From NCBI GenBank assembly GCA_964461835.1, contig CAYWVO010000001.1, positions 211,814 through 275,813 of the forward strand: a DNA stretch of 64,000 nt, given 5' to 3'. Below the pieces are notes generated by a model. It saw only the letters and a program-made list of their open reading frames with translations. It was not told where the DNA came from and did not search any database. Below are positions 24,141 to 33,922 of the stretch, one piece after another. The stretch is from CAYWVO01 sp964461835 (lineage in GTDB: Bacteria; Zixibacteria; MSB-5A5; WJJR01; JAJRUJ01). Each line of letters begins with the position of its first letter. Positions within the stretch are counted from its first letter, which is position 1. The translations under genes and the position numbers were made by a program.

Positions 24141-26321
24141 CTATCGCGATGGTGAACGGCGTCTACGGTCGCCGCCACGGGGGGATCCCCGTCGGGGACC
24201 GCCGGGCCGGTCACGCCCACGCCCCCGTTCACCGTAACCCGCAGGTTTGGGTAGCAACGCCTTACGCGAAAGTCTAATTTTGCCTTCGGGGTCAATCTCG
24301 ATTACTTTGACGTGAACAGTATCTCCGACTTTGCAGAAATCCTCAACGCGTTCAGTGCGATCGTAAGCGATTTCCGAAATATGTAAGAGACCATCAGTCC
24401 CCGGAATAATCTCCACGAACGCGCCAAAGTTCGTAATGCGACGAACCTTGCCCTCGTACTCTTTACCAATTTCCGGTTCCTGTACGAGCTCCATCACCAT
24501 TTCGCGTGCGGCTTCCCCGGCCTCTTGATCAACTGAGGCAATGATGACCGTTCCATCATCATTGATATCGATTTTCGCGCCGGTCTTTTCAACGATACTC
24601 CGAATCATTTTGCCACCCGGACCGATCACATCGCCAATTTTGTCGATTTTGATCTGGACCGTGATAATTCGCGGGGCGTACGGTGAGAGTTCCTCGCGTG
24701 GAGTAGGGATCGTCGCCAACATGGAGTCCAGAATCACTCCCCGCGCCTTATTGGCCTGGGCAAGCGCTTCTTCCATGATTTCCGTAGTCAAACCCTGGAT
24801 TTTAATGTCCATCTGGAAGGCGGTGATGCCCTCGCGGGTGCCGGCTACTTTAAAGTCCATATCTCCAAGGTGGTCTTCCACACCCAGAATATCGGAAAGA
24901 ACCGCATACCGTTCGCTTTCTTTGACCAGTCCCATCGCCACGCCGGCCACCGGACCTTTGATCGGCACGCCGGCATCCATCATGGCCAGCGTCCCGCCGC
25001 ACACCGTGGCCATGGAGGAAGAGCCGTTGGATTCCAGCACATCCGAGACAATCCGTAACGTGTACGGAAACAACTCTTCGTTGGGAACAATGGGCTGCAA
25101 CGCCCGCTCGGCGAGTGCGCCATGACCGATTTCCCGCCGTCCGGGTCCACGAATCATCCGGGTCTCACCGACGGAATACGACGGGAAATTGTAATGAAGC
25201 ATGTAGGTCTTGGTCGTGTCGCCCATAAGATCATCGATGCGTTGCTCATCCATCTTGGTACCCAGGGTAACCACGGCGAGCGCCTGCGTTTGGCCGCGGG
25301 TGAAGATTGCCGATCCATGCGTTCGGGGCAACACGCGTACCTCGCTGGAAAGCTCGCGGACATCGGTATAGCCGCGACCATCCGCGCGTACACCCTCGTC
25401 AAGCACGCGTCGTCGCAGGTCTTCCCGTTCCAAGTCGTGCAATACCTGGTGGATGTGGTTTTCCTGTTCCGGATACTCCTCAGCCAGTTGTTCAATTATT
25501 TCTTTGGCGATGGCGTCGAGTTGATCCTGACGCCCTTGTTTTTCCTGGACGCGGTTCGCCTGGACAATGCGATCACCAGCCAACTCGGTGACCTTAGCGG
25601 CGAGGGATTCATCAACCGTAACCGGCTCAAATTCGAACTTGGGTTTGCCCGCCTGTGATTGCAGCTCACGGATCAATTCCACAATCTGCTTTATCCCCTG
25701 CATGCCGATTTGGAGCGCAGCCAGGAGATCCTCTTCCTTGACCTCATTGCACCCACCTTCGACCATGACCACATCATCAGCCGTTCCGGCCAGAACCAAA
25801 TTGATGTCGGATTCTTCCAGCTGGCTGGTGGTCGGATTTATCACAAACTCGCCATCAATCCGTCCGACCCGCACGGAGGCAAAACAGTGTTCGTACGGAA
25901 TGTCGGAGACGGCCATGGCCGCCGAAGCGCCGGTGATACCCAGCACGTCCGCATCGTTCTCCTGATCGGACGATAGCACCACCACATAGACCTGTGTTTC
26001 GTTGCGAAATCCTTCCGGGAACAGCGGTCGCAACGGACGGTCGATCATCCGGGCGGAAAGGATTTCTTTCTCTGAGGGACGTCCTTCTCGCTTAAAAAAT
26101 CCGCCGGGGATTTTTCCCGCCGCGTATGCCTTTTCCCGATAATCGACTTGCAGCGGGAAAAAGTCTTTCTGCAAGTCCGGTTCTTTGCTGCAGACTACAG
26201 CCACTTGTACGACCGTGTCGCCGTACCGTACCCACACCGCGCCGTTCGCCTGCTTGGCAACGTGGCCGGTGGTCAATGATAACGTTCTTCCGCTTACTTC
26301 CGCTTGCACACTCTGTGCCAT
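24141..26321 (-). CDS. pnp: Polyribonucleotide nucleotidyltransferase (PNPase)
   Basis: Phosphorolytic 3'-5' exoribonuclease of the RNA degradosome, 726 residues. ATG 26321 has AGGAG upstream; the longer frame has no homology. Two RNase PH domains (first EVSGRTLSLTTG..., second SEVRVLPRTHGSAIFTRGQTQ), KH domain (IGPGGKMIRSI) and S1 domain (GKVRRITNFGAFVEIIPGTD). The tail after the S1 domain is a low-complexity Arg/Gly run. A 9-bp inverted repeat (GGTGAACGG at 24151, CCGTTCACC at 24225) brackets the tail and could stall or end transcripts. Downstream of rpsO as usual; the 155-base gap may hold autoregulatory RNA structure (CCCTCGATCGGGGG at 26427-26440). Confidence 0.97.
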   Translation of the reverse strand: MAQSVQAEVSGRTLSLTTGHVAKQANGAVWVRYGDTVVQVAVVCSKEPDLQKDFFPLQVDYREKAYAAGKIPGGFFKREGRPSEKEILSARMIDRPLRPLFPEGFRNETQVYVVVLSSDQENDADVLGITGASAAMAVSDIPYEHCFASVRVGRIDGEFVINPTTSQLEESDINLVLAGTADDVVMVEGGCNEVKEEDLLAALQIGMQGIKQIVELIRELQSQAGKPKFEFEPVTVDESLAAKVTELAGDRIVQANRVQEKQGRQDQLDAIAKEIIEQLAEEYPEQENHIHQVLHDLEREDLRRRVLDEGVRADGRGYTDVRELSSEVRVLPRTHGSAIFTRGQTQALAVVTLGTKMDEQRIDDLMGDTTKTYMLHYNFPSYSVGETRMIRGPGRREIGHGALAERALQPIVPNEELFPYTLRIVSDVLESNGSSSMATVCGGTLAMMDAGVPIKGPVAGVAMGLVKESERYAVLSDILGVEDHLGDMDFKVAGTREGITAFQMDIKIQGLTTEIMEEALAQANKARGVILDSMLATIPTPREELSPYAPRIITVQIKIDKIGDVIGPGGKMIRSIVEKTGAKIDINDDGTVIIASVDQEAGEAAREMVMELVQEPEIGKEYEGKVRRITNFGAFVEIIPGTDGLLHISEIAYDRTERVEDFCKVGDTVHVKVIEIDPEGKIRLSRKALLPKPAGYGERGRGRDRPGGPRRGSPRGGDRRRRSPSR

Positions 26322-26476
26322 GGTATCTCCTGTCACTCCGCTGTCGGCATCATCGCACTGTTGGGATGCCTCCCTCCTGCAAAAACGTATCTGTGCACTG
26401 TTACGCTGCACTCAAAACCAACCCAGCCCTCGATCGGGGGTCTCAATCAGGGATAGTGGATTTTCTTCTTCTCGCC

Positions 26477-26746
26477 TTAACGACGCAGATTGAGATTTTC
26501 AATCAACTGCCGATAGGCATCAATATCCTTGCGGCGCAGATAGTCGAGCAACCGTTTGCGTTGTCCGACCATTTTCATCAATCCGTGACGTGAATGAAAA
26601 TCCTTGGGGTGCCGCGAGAGATGTTCCGTCATGTACGCAATGCGCGCCGTCAACAGCGCCACCTGCACTTCCGGGGAACCAGTTTCACGATCGTGCAACT
26701 GATACGCGGTAATAATTTCTTGTTTCCGTTCGGGCGTAAGGACCAC
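26477..26746 (-). CDS. rpsO: 30S ribosomal protein S15
   Basis: 89 residues, the standard S15 length, when begun at GTG 26746, which has AAGGAG nine bases upstream; the family starts M(V/A)LTPE. Conserved GSPEVQVALLTARI, HxxDFHSRHGLMKMVGQRKRLLDYL. Primary binder of 16S rRNA helices 20-22. Sits 16 bases after ribF and before pnp, the conserved rpsO-pnp pair. Confidence 0.96.
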   Translation of the reverse strand: MVLTPERKQEIITAYQLHDRETGSPEVQVALLTARIAYMTEHLSRHPKDFHSRHGLMKMVGQRKRLLDYLRRKDIDAYRQLIENLNLRR

Positions 26747-26762
26747 CGATGCCAACTCCTTA

Positions 26763-27668
26763 CTATATGTGTTCGAGCATCTCGCGGACATTCGTCTCGT
26801 CGCGAGCCAGTTGATTTTTTAACTCCGTTTCCGAATCGAACCGTTGATCGGGGCGTACCCAGTGCGTAAACCAGGTTTGCACCGCTTCGGCAGGCCGATC
26901 GCCGGGATAGTCAAACACGTGGATTTCCACTCCCAGTGGATGCTGCCCGAAGGTCGGCTTAGTACCAATATACGCCATTGCCCCGTACATGACAGTGCCA
27001 ATTTCGATTCGGGCCGCATAAACGCCGATTGGCGGCAAAAGTTTGTCATCCGTCACCGAAAGATTCATGGTTGGATAGCCCAGGCCGTGCCCCCGACCCT
27101 CGCCCGTGGCGATCTGACCGAATATGGGATAGTGGTGTCCCAGCAGGGTCTGGGCCCGCGAAAAATGCCCGGTGTTGATCAACCGTCGGATACGCGTAGA
27201 GGAGACCGGCTCGCCGTTAATCTTAATCGCGTTCACCACGGTGACGCTAATGCCGCGACGTGAACCCCAATCGGTAAGGAGTTCCGCATTTCCTCGGCGA
27301 CCGCGCCCGAACCCAAAATCGTAACCAATTACCAAATGATGAGCATTCAATTTTTCTGCCAGGACCTCCTCGGCAAACTGCTCCGCCGACGTTGCCGCCA
27401 GCGTGGGGGTGAACGGCATGGTCACCACTTCATCGATCCCCCGTTGTCGGGCCAGATATTCTTTTTCATCCGGCAAGCTGAGTAACCGGGGCGCTGCCTC
27501 CGGATCCACAATGTGTTTGGGGTGTGGATAAAAAGTCAGACACAAACAGCGGTACCCCGTCGCATCGGCCGCCGAGCGAGCCGATTGAAAAATCGCATTA
27601 TGGCCGCGATGGACACCATCAAACGAACCAATCACCACAACCGATTTGTCAGCGTTATTCGTCGGCAT
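26763..27668 (-). CDS. ribF: Bifunctional riboflavin kinase / FAD synthetase
   Basis: 301 residues. N-terminal FMN adenylyltransferase domain with the nucleotidyl-transfer motif IGSFDGVHRGH and a downstream SSTRIRRLI; C-terminal riboflavin kinase domain with GEGRGHGLGYPTMNL (the PTxN motif) and VYAARIEI. Converts riboflavin to FMN and FAD. Nine bases after truB; in the usual truB-ribF-rpsO order. Confidence 0.96.
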   Translation of the reverse strand: MPTNNADKSVVVIGSFDGVHRGHNAIFQSARSAADATGYRCLCLTFYPHPKHIVDPEAAPRLLSLPDEKEYLARQRGIDEVVTMPFTPTLAATSAEQFAEEVLAEKLNAHHLVIGYDFGFGRGRRGNAELLTDWGSRRGISVTVVNAIKINGEPVSSTRIRRLINTGHFSRAQTLLGHHYPIFGQIATGEGRGHGLGYPTMNLSVTDDKLLPPIGVYAARIEIGTVMYGAMAYIGTKPTFGQHPLGVEIHVFDYPGDRPAEAVQTWFTHWVRPDQRFDSETELKNQLARDETNVREMLEHI

Positions 27669-27677
27669 ACGTCATCA

Positions 27678-28610
27678 TCAGGAAATCAGGACCCGATCAT
27701 AGCGCAGGGGCGCAACCGCTGCACCGTTGCGCACGTGCTGCGAATTCGTTTCGGCGATCATAACCGCCAGTGTCCGCCCGGTCTCGTCAATGACAGTCAC
27801 CTTATCCTCGGGATCAAAGGTCCCGTCTACCGCGTTAATTGCCCGGGCCAGCAGTGGTCGACCGTGGCGAATATTCTCAGCATTCTCCCGCGTGACCGAT
27901 ACGCGCGCGAACGGCAATAATTCGCCCATTTCCCGCAGGAGCGCCGCCCGGGCTTGCGGAGATTTCAGATGTTCCAATTCAGCAATCGTCACGGCCTCAT
28001 TTAAAACGATGGCTCCGACTTGTAATCGCGTCAGCGATCTGACATGTCCGCCACAGCCCAGTCGGTCCCCGATTTCTTCCGCCAACGAACGAATATACGT
28101 ACCACCGGAGCAGGTTATTTTAAGTTCAAGGATAGGCAAATCCAGCCGGAGCAACTCACATTCGCCGATTTCCACCTCTCGTGCGATGACTGGAACCTCC
28201 GTCCCCGTGCGCGTATATTCATACAGTTTTCTGCCTTTCACTTTCACTGCGGAATGAGCAGGAATCTTTTGCTCCAGTTTTCCCACAACTGATTGCAGGA
28301 CGTCTTTCACGCGGGTATCAATCGCTGAGGGAATCTCCCGGGTTTCTACCACCGTACCTTCAGCATCCCCGGTCGTAGTGCATTGACCCAACCGGACAGT
28401 TGTGCGGTAGGTCTTCGGCAGGCCGGTCGCATATTGCGTGATTTTCGTGGCCCGCCCCAGGCAGAAGACCAACAGACCATCCGCCAGTGGATCCAAGGTC
28501 CCCGTATGCCCGATTTTCCGGATGCCAAACAGTGAGCGCATCCGATTGACGAGGTCATGGGAAGTCGGGCCGGCGGGTTTATGTACTGGAAGAATTCCGC
28601 AGATCTCCAT
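27678..28610 (-). CDS. truB: tRNA pseudouridine-55 synthase
   Basis: 310 residues. KPAGPTSHDLVNRMR followed by GHTGTLDPLADGLL, whose Asp is the catalytic nucleophile, then AKVKGRKLYEYTRTG-like and CSGGTYIRSLAEEIG motifs. A C-terminal PUA-like part completes the family. Makes the universal T-loop pseudouridine. Its start overlaps the end of nrnA by 32 bases. Confidence 0.96.
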   Translation of the reverse strand: MEICGILPVHKPAGPTSHDLVNRMRSLFGIRKIGHTGTLDPLADGLLVFCLGRATKITQYATGLPKTYRTTVRLGQCTTTGDAEGTVVETREIPSAIDTRVKDVLQSVVGKLEQKIPAHSAVKVKGRKLYEYTRTGTEVPVIAREVEIGECELLRLDLPILELKITCSGGTYIRSLAEEIGDRLGCGGHVRSLTRLQVGAIVLNEAVTIAELEHLKSPQARAALLREMGELLPFARVSVTRENAENIRHGRPLLARAINAVDGTFDPEDKVTVIDETGRTLAVMIAETNSQHVRNGAAVAPLRYDRVLIS

Positions 28611-29586
28611 TACGTAGATACCGCGTCGCGGTGGACGCTAAATCCTCCACTGCCCGACTCAAAGGTTTATCGATATGACAGCCGGCGGCGTTCGGATGGC
28701 CACCGCCGGAGTAGTGTTTGGCCAGGGGAACAATGGACAGCCGGCCGGTTGACCGCAGGGAAATTTTGGTCCAGCCGCCCTCCATTTCTTTCAACAACGC
28801 ACCGATTTTCACGCTCTCCAGCGTGAGCGTGGCATCCGCCAACCCCTCCAAATCGCGGTATAAGACACCATACTTGAGCGCATCACGGCGCCGCAAGGTC
28901 AGCAAACAAATTTGTCCATGGTGCCGGATATCCGCCCGCGACAGCACATGATTAATCAAACGAAATCGCGGTTCCGGGAATGAGAAAAAGAGACGATCGG
29001 TCAAATTCTTCAAATCGGCCCCGGTCTCCATTAAGTTTGCCACAATCCGCAACGTCTTCGGCTTGGTGCTTTTGTAATGAAAGCGACCGGTGTCGGTGAT
29101 AATAGAAGTGATCAATAATTCAGCCGACCATTTGCCGATTTTCCCACCCAGGACCGTCACCAGATCGTAGACCATCTCACCACACGCCGAGGCATGGCGG
29201 TCAATCCAGTTGATGGTTCCAAATCGGGTATTCCCGATATGATGGTCAATGTTGATAATCGGCGTGTCCGGCTGTGTCAATTCCTGGATCCGTCCAATCC
29301 GTTCGAGGCTGGAGCACTCAAAGATGACGACTGCTGCCCAGTGGCGGGATTTGACCTCTTCGGGCTGTTTGATGATCCCGCGGCGGTCGAGAAATTGATA
29401 CTTGGCCGGCAGTTCACCATCGTTGGCCACGACCAGTTTTTTCCGCCGTTGGCGTAAGAAATCGTAACAGGCCAATTGACAGCCAATGGAGTCGCCGTCA
29501 GGGTCACGATGTGACGTAATCAGAATCGGTTCCGGCCGCTTGAAGTACTCGTCAATCTTCCGGATCTTCCGTTTGTCGATCTTCAC
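28579..29586 (-). CDS. nrnA: DHH/DHHA1 phosphoesterase, NrnA-like oligoribonuclease/pAp phosphatase
   Basis: 335 residues. DHH domain with SHRDPDGDSIGCQ and the INIDHHIGNTRFG motif (metal-binding DHH), then DHHA1 domain with GGGHPNAAG. NrnA degrades nano-RNA and dephosphorylates pAp. The position between rbfA and truB is the common one for this gene in the nusA-infB superoperon. Overlaps both neighbours (35 bases with rbfA, 32 with truB), indicating coupled translation. Confidence 0.93.
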   Translation of the reverse strand: MKIDKRKIRKIDEYFKRPEPILITSHRDPDGDSIGCQLACYDFLRQRRKKLVVANDGELPAKYQFLDRRGIIKQPEEVKSRHWAAVVIFECSSLERIGRIQELTQPDTPIINIDHHIGNTRFGTINWIDRHASACGEMVYDLVTVLGGKIGKWSAELLITSIITDTGRFHYKSTKPKTLRIVANLMETGADLKNLTDRLFFSFPEPRFRLINHVLSRADIRHHGQICLLTLRRRDALKYGVLYRDLEGLADATLTLESVKIGALLKEMEGGWTKISLRSTGRLSIVPLAKHYSGGGHPNAAGCHIDKPLSRAVEDLASTATRYLRNGDLRNSSST

Positions 29587-29932
29587 GTTCAGCCTCTATC
29601 TGCGAGAACAACTCTCCCAAACGCAAACCCCGCTCAACCGCCCGATCGAGGATAAATTCTAATTTTGGCACCACCCGAATGCCGAGACGAGCACCGGCTT
29701 CCGCTTGAATCACCGGGCATACTTTTTGTAATACGCCGGCCAGCTCCTGCTGTTGATCCTCATCGCCCAACACCGTGAAGTATACCTTGGCGAATTTAAG
29801 GTCTTTGCTCAACTCCACTTCGGTAATGGTGACGGCGGTCAGATCATAGCCCTTCACCGTATCACGTAATACCGCGGAAATTTCGCGTTTTAGTTGCTGG
29901 CGAACCCGATCGGCCCGGGAAAAGGAACGCAT
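29552..29932 (-). CDS. rbfA: 30S ribosome-binding factor A
   Basis: 126 residues from ATG 29932. Typical opening RADRVRQQLKREISAVLRD, then VEVSKDLKFAKVYFT-like (ELSKDLKFAKVYFTVLG) and LGIRVVPKLEFILD. Single KH-like fold needed for 16S rRNA maturation and cold adaptation. The C-terminal acidic tail overlaps the nrnA start. Confidence 0.95.
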   Translation of the reverse strand: MRSFSRADRVRQQLKREISAVLRDTVKGYDLTAVTITEVELSKDLKFAKVYFTVLGDEDQQQELAGVLQKVCPVIQAEAGARLGIRVVPKLEFILDRAVERGLRLGELFSQIEAEREDRQTEDPED

Positions 29933-29953
29933 CAATCTCTGCCTATTATCTCT

Positions 29954-30229
29954 CTAAATGTCGGTCTGTACCTCAATGACATTGATTTCCGGCCGACTCT
30001 CAAATACACGGGAGACGGCAGTTAATACCCGATGGACGTGTGCGCGTTCGTTGGCCACGCCGGCGATTTCCAACTCGCAATAGGTCGGCCGATTTAGATC
30101 ACCGACTTCGGCCACCGCCACCTGGTACTTTTGCCGTACTCGCTGGTTAAGGCTTTTAATGATTCGTCGTTTATCCTTCAGTGACCCGCATCCGGGTAAG
30201 TGTAATCGCAGATAAAGTGCGCCGATCAT
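29954..30229 (-). CDS. ylxP: DUF503 / YlxP-like small protein
   Basis: 91 residues from ATG 30229, where the family begins (MIGALYLRLHLPGCGSLKDK). Conserved KRRIIKSLNQRVRQKYQVAVAEV and a two-strand C-terminal part. DUF503 proteins nearly always lie between infB and rbfA, as here. A role in ribosome assembly is suspected but not known. Confidence 0.9.
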   Translation of the reverse strand: MIGALYLRLHLPGCGSLKDKRRIIKSLNQRVRQKYQVAVAEVGDLNRPTYCELEIAGVANERAHVHRVLTAVSRVFESRPEINVIEVQTDI

Positions 30230-30254
30230 GGCGAGCCACCGAGCCTGAATCCAC

Positions 30255-32525
30255 TCAAGTCTGTAGTTTGCGCTCCAATTCCCGCACCCGGAAGGCTTCG
30301 AGCGTGTCGCCGACTTTGATATCATTGAAATTTTCAAGACGAATGCCGCATTCATATCCCGACGAGATTTCTTTCACATCGTCTTTAAATCGTCGGAGGC
30401 TGCCAATTTCACCGCTGTAGATCTGGACACCGTCCCGCACCAGATGAACCTTGCAATCGCGGTAAATCGTCCCTTCGGTAACGTAACACCCGGCGATAAC
30501 GCCCACGCGAGAGATGCGAAAGGTGTTTCGCACCTCCGCGGTTCCAGTCACTTCTTCCATCGTTTCCGGCGTGAGCATCCCCTCCAAGGCCGCCCGAATT
30601 GCCGCTTCTGCCTCATAGATAACATTGTACAATTGAATATCGACGTTTTCTTGCGCCGCAATCTCCCGTGCCCGGGAATCGGGACGGACATGAAAGCCGA
30701 TAACGACGGCATCTGACGCGGCCGCCAGCAAGACATCTGATTCAGTGATTGCACCAACACCGCGCAGGATAATATCGACCGCCACTTCTTCGGACTTGAT
30801 TTTCTGGAGTGTATCGGCCAGCACTTCGACCGAGCCATCGACATCGCCTTTGAGCACCAACCGCAGTTCCTTGAGCTGGCCCTCTTTAATGCGTTCATGC
30901 AGATCGGTGAGGTGCGTCTTACGGACGCCGCGATAAAGATGTTCGCGTTTGACTCGCCCCCGTTGCCGCGCAATATCCCGCCCGACTTGCTCGCTGGCCG
31001 TGACCTGAAATGTATCCCCGGCCTGCGGGACTTGAGAGAAACCGGTCACGACTACCGCTACCGACGGGTCGGCCTTTTCAACGACCCGGCCGCGTTCGTC
31101 GTGCATCAGCCGCACACGACCGAATGATTCGCCGGCAACAAAATACTGGCCCGGCTCCAAGGTTCCTTCCTGTACCAGCACGGTCGCAATGGGGCCGCGT
31201 CCCTTATCCAAACGGGCGTCAACAATCACTCCTTTTGCCGGTTTGTCCACCGGCGCGGTCAACTCCAGTAATTCTGCAGAAAGCACAATTCCTTCCAGGA
31301 GATTGTCAACTCCTTCCCCGGTCTTGGCCGAGATGGGGTACATCAGCACATCCCCACCCCACTCTTCGGGTTGGAGTCCCTTCTTGGCCAGTTGATCCAT
31401 AACCGGGGCCGCGTCCGCGCCGGGCAAATCCATTTTGTTAATGGCAACAACAATTGGGACTTTGGCTGCGCGCGCGTGGTCAATCGCCTCCACGGTTTGC
31501 GGCATCACCCGATCGTCCTGGGCGACAACCAGTACAACCAAATCGGTTATATGAGCACCCCGCGCCCGCATGGCAGTGAAGGCTTCATGACCAGGTGTAT
31601 CGAGAAAACAGATCATCCCCTTTTCCTGTTCCACTCGATAGGCGCCAATGTGTTGGGTAATGCCTCCGGATTCACCGGCGATGATATTTGATTCTCGAAT
31701 ATGATCAAGCAGTGAAGTCTTTCCGTGATCGACGTGTCCCATAATCGTAACCACCGGTGGGCGGGAAGCCGTGGTGAAATCACCTTTCTCCTGCTCCTCC
31801 AGCATCTCGGCGCCAATTTCGGCTACTTGTTTGACATCGTAGTCAAATTCCAGCGCAATCGTCTGAATGGTATCGAGATCGAGCCGCTGATTAATAGTCG
31901 CCAACATCCCTAATTCCAGACACTTGGCGACAACTTCCGCCGGGTTAACGCCCATCTTGTTGGCCAGCTCCGCTACGGACATATATTCGGTGACTTCGAT
32001 GACCCGCAGGTCTTCACCTTCGGCGGTGGTTCCATCCGCAGCTCGACTCTTCCGGTGCTTTTTCGGTCGGGCCTTGCTGGAAATGTTCGCAATGGTGCGT
32101 TTGAATGACTGTTCGACCTCACGGCGGTCAACCGTTCGCCGCTTTTTATCGCGACGTTTCCTTCTTCGCCGCGAATCGTGGCGTCTGGGGGGCGGTCCGC
32201 CTTTACCTTTCGGCGGGGGAGGCGCACTTGGCGGCGCCGGTTCCTTGGTCTTCTTTGCTTCCGGCCGTCCGGTAGATTTTGCGGCAGATGGTTTTCGCTT
32301 CTGTCGATCGCGACGAGCCATTAAGCGCCGTTGTTTCTCTTCGATTTCCTTCTTCAATGCATTCTTCTGTCTTTCCAGTTCATTGCGAACTGCCTTCATA
32401 ATCTCGTCCGTGGCCACACTCATATGGCTCTTGACGGGAAAACCAAGATCCCGGACAAGTTTGGTCAGTGCCTGGCTTGACAGATTGAATTCCGGCGCTA
32501 CCTGATATAGTCGCTTCGACGCCAT
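30255..32525 (-). CDS. infB: Translation initiation factor IF-2
   Basis: 756 residues. N-terminal IF2N-type domain (KRLYQVAPEFNLSSQALTKL), a highly charged Pro/Lys/Arg linker (about residues 70-165), then the second IF2N-like segment and the GTPase: G1 GHVDHGKTS, G3 DTPGHEAF, G4 NKMD. Domains II-IV follow to a normal C-terminus (GDTLEAFRVRELERKL). GTP-dependent placement of initiator tRNA on the 30S subunit. No YlxR or YlxQ gene lies between nusA and infB (65-base gap). Confidence 0.97.
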   Translation of the reverse strand: MASKRLYQVAPEFNLSSQALTKLVRDLGFPVKSHMSVATDEIMKAVRNELERQKNALKKEIEEKQRRLMARRDRQKRKPSAAKSTGRPEAKKTKEPAPPSAPPPPKGKGGPPPRRHDSRRRRKRRDKKRRTVDRREVEQSFKRTIANISSKARPKKHRKSRAADGTTAEGEDLRVIEVTEYMSVAELANKMGVNPAEVVAKCLELGMLATINQRLDLDTIQTIALEFDYDVKQVAEIGAEMLEEQEKGDFTTASRPPVVTIMGHVDHGKTSLLDHIRESNIIAGESGGITQHIGAYRVEQEKGMICFLDTPGHEAFTAMRARGAHITDLVVLVVAQDDRVMPQTVEAIDHARAAKVPIVVAINKMDLPGADAAPVMDQLAKKGLQPEEWGGDVLMYPISAKTGEGVDNLLEGIVLSAELLELTAPVDKPAKGVIVDARLDKGRGPIATVLVQEGTLEPGQYFVAGESFGRVRLMHDERGRVVEKADPSVAVVVTGFSQVPQAGDTFQVTASEQVGRDIARQRGRVKREHLYRGVRKTHLTDLHERIKEGQLKELRLVLKGDVDGSVEVLADTLQKIKSEEVAVDIILRGVGAITESDVLLAAASDAVVIGFHVRPDSRAREIAAQENVDIQLYNVIYEAEAAIRAALEGMLTPETMEEVTGTAEVRNTFRISRVGVIAGCYVTEGTIYRDCKVHLVRDGVQIYSGEIGSLRRFKDDVKEISSGYECGIRLENFNDIKVGDTLEAFRVRELERKLQT

Positions 32526-32590
32526 TCTTTCTCTACATCCCTCCAGGAAAGGTGCGCGTTCACTGCGCCGCCCATTTCCTTAACCTCTAT

Positions 32591-33907
32591 CTATTCCTCG
32601 TTTGACTCAATCGCCGGCTCTTCCTCCGGCGTCTCCTCGCCTTCATCGTTGCGTTGGGCCATCACGGTCTGAGCTATGTCGGCCAGTTTGGCGGCGGTCT
32701 TGGGTCCAATGCCATCGATTGCTTCCAACTCATTCGGCGCCAGCGTGGCCAGTCGTTCGATGCTGTTGACGCCCCCCGACTCCAATTTTGTCCGCACACT
32801 TTCCGTGATCTCTTCGAGCTCAGTCAGTGGAGTTTGCGGGACTTCCTCATCCCAGATTTTTCCGCTCTTCCGATCAAGATATTGACTCTCAGAGATAACG
32901 GTGATCCGCCAGCCAGTCAGCTTGGCGGCCAGCCGGGCATTTTGACCATTGCGGCCAATCGCCAGGGATAATTTCTCGTCATCCACGACCACTTCCATTT
33001 CTTGTTCTTCTTCGCTGGTCGTGATTTGCACCACGGTAGCGGGTGCCAGGGCGCGGGTGACAAAGATTTCCGGATCGGGGTCCCAGTGGACAATATCAAT
33101 GCGTTCGTTGGCGAGTTCACGCACGATCGCCTGGACACGCACGCCTTTGACTCCCACACAGGCGCCAACCGGATCGACTCTTGCATCGTGAGACAATACT
33201 GCTATTTTCGAGCGTTCTCCCGGTTCCCGCGCAATGGCTCTAATTTCAATAATGCGCTCGAAAATTTCCGGTACTTCGAGTTCATAAAGCCGTTCAAGGA
33301 GTTGATCCGTCGCGCGCGAGAGAATAACCTGCGGGCCTTTGAGGACACGCTGCACGTCCATGATAATACAGCGGATGCGATCTCCCTGCCGGTAACGTTC
33401 GCGCGGGATTTGCTCCTTGGCGGGAACGATGGCTTCGGCCTGCCCGAGCGTAATAAAGATTCCGTTCTTATCCATCTGCTGGACAGTACCGGTAACGAGT
33501 TCGCCGATCCGATTGGAATAGTCATTGTAAACTTGTTCCCGCTCCTTCTCACGGATACGTTGGACGAGGATAGTCTTGGTCGCACCGATCGCCCCTCTGC
33601 CGAATTCCTCGAAGGGGATTTCGATCTCCATTTCGTCATCGAGATCCGCCTCGGCGTCGATCTCCCGCGCTTCCTCCAACGAGATTTCCAGGGTTGGGTC
33701 CTCCACCTCGTCAACCACCCGTTTGGTGGCGATCATGTAGAGGTCGTTGTCCTTTTTGTCAACTTCCACGCGGACGTTGTCGACGTGTCCATAGCGCTTC
33801 TTCGCCGCCTGGAGTAATCCTGTTTTGACCGTTTCCAGGACATACTCGTAATCGAGGTTCTTGTCTTTCGTGATCTGCTGAATCACGTCCATGATATCGT
33901 ATGCCAT
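32591..33907 (-). CDS. nusA: Transcription termination/antitermination factor NusA
   Basis: 438 residues. N-terminal RNA-polymerase-binding domain, S1 domain (LVTGTVQQMDKNGIFITLG), two KH domains (DPVGACVGVKGVRVQAIVREL and LAIGRNGQNARLAAKLTGW), and a C-terminal helix-hairpin-helix (APNELEAIDGIGPKTAAKLA) with an acidic tail. Modulates pausing, termination and antitermination. Sits between rimP and infB as usual. Confidence 0.97.
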   Translation of the reverse strand: MAYDIMDVIQQITKDKNLDYEYVLETVKTGLLQAAKKRYGHVDNVRVEVDKKDNDLYMIATKRVVDEVEDPTLEISLEEAREIDAEADLDDEMEIEIPFEEFGRGAIGATKTILVQRIREKEREQVYNDYSNRIGELVTGTVQQMDKNGIFITLGQAEAIVPAKEQIPRERYRQGDRIRCIIMDVQRVLKGPQVILSRATDQLLERLYELEVPEIFERIIEIRAIAREPGERSKIAVLSHDARVDPVGACVGVKGVRVQAIVRELANERIDIVHWDPDPEIFVTRALAPATVVQITTSEEEQEMEVVVDDEKLSLAIGRNGQNARLAAKLTGWRITVISESQYLDRKSGKIWDEEVPQTPLTELEEITESVRTKLESGGVNSIERLATLAPNELEAIDGIGPKTAAKLADIAQTVMAQRNDEGEETPEEEPAIESNEE

Positions 33908-33922
33908 TACCGTAACCTGCCG

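Noticed and set aside
24141..24260. Repetitive GC-rich stretch at the pnp end as a mobile element
   Set aside because: It encodes the Arg/Gly-rich tail of PNPase in frame; only the inverted repeat is noted.
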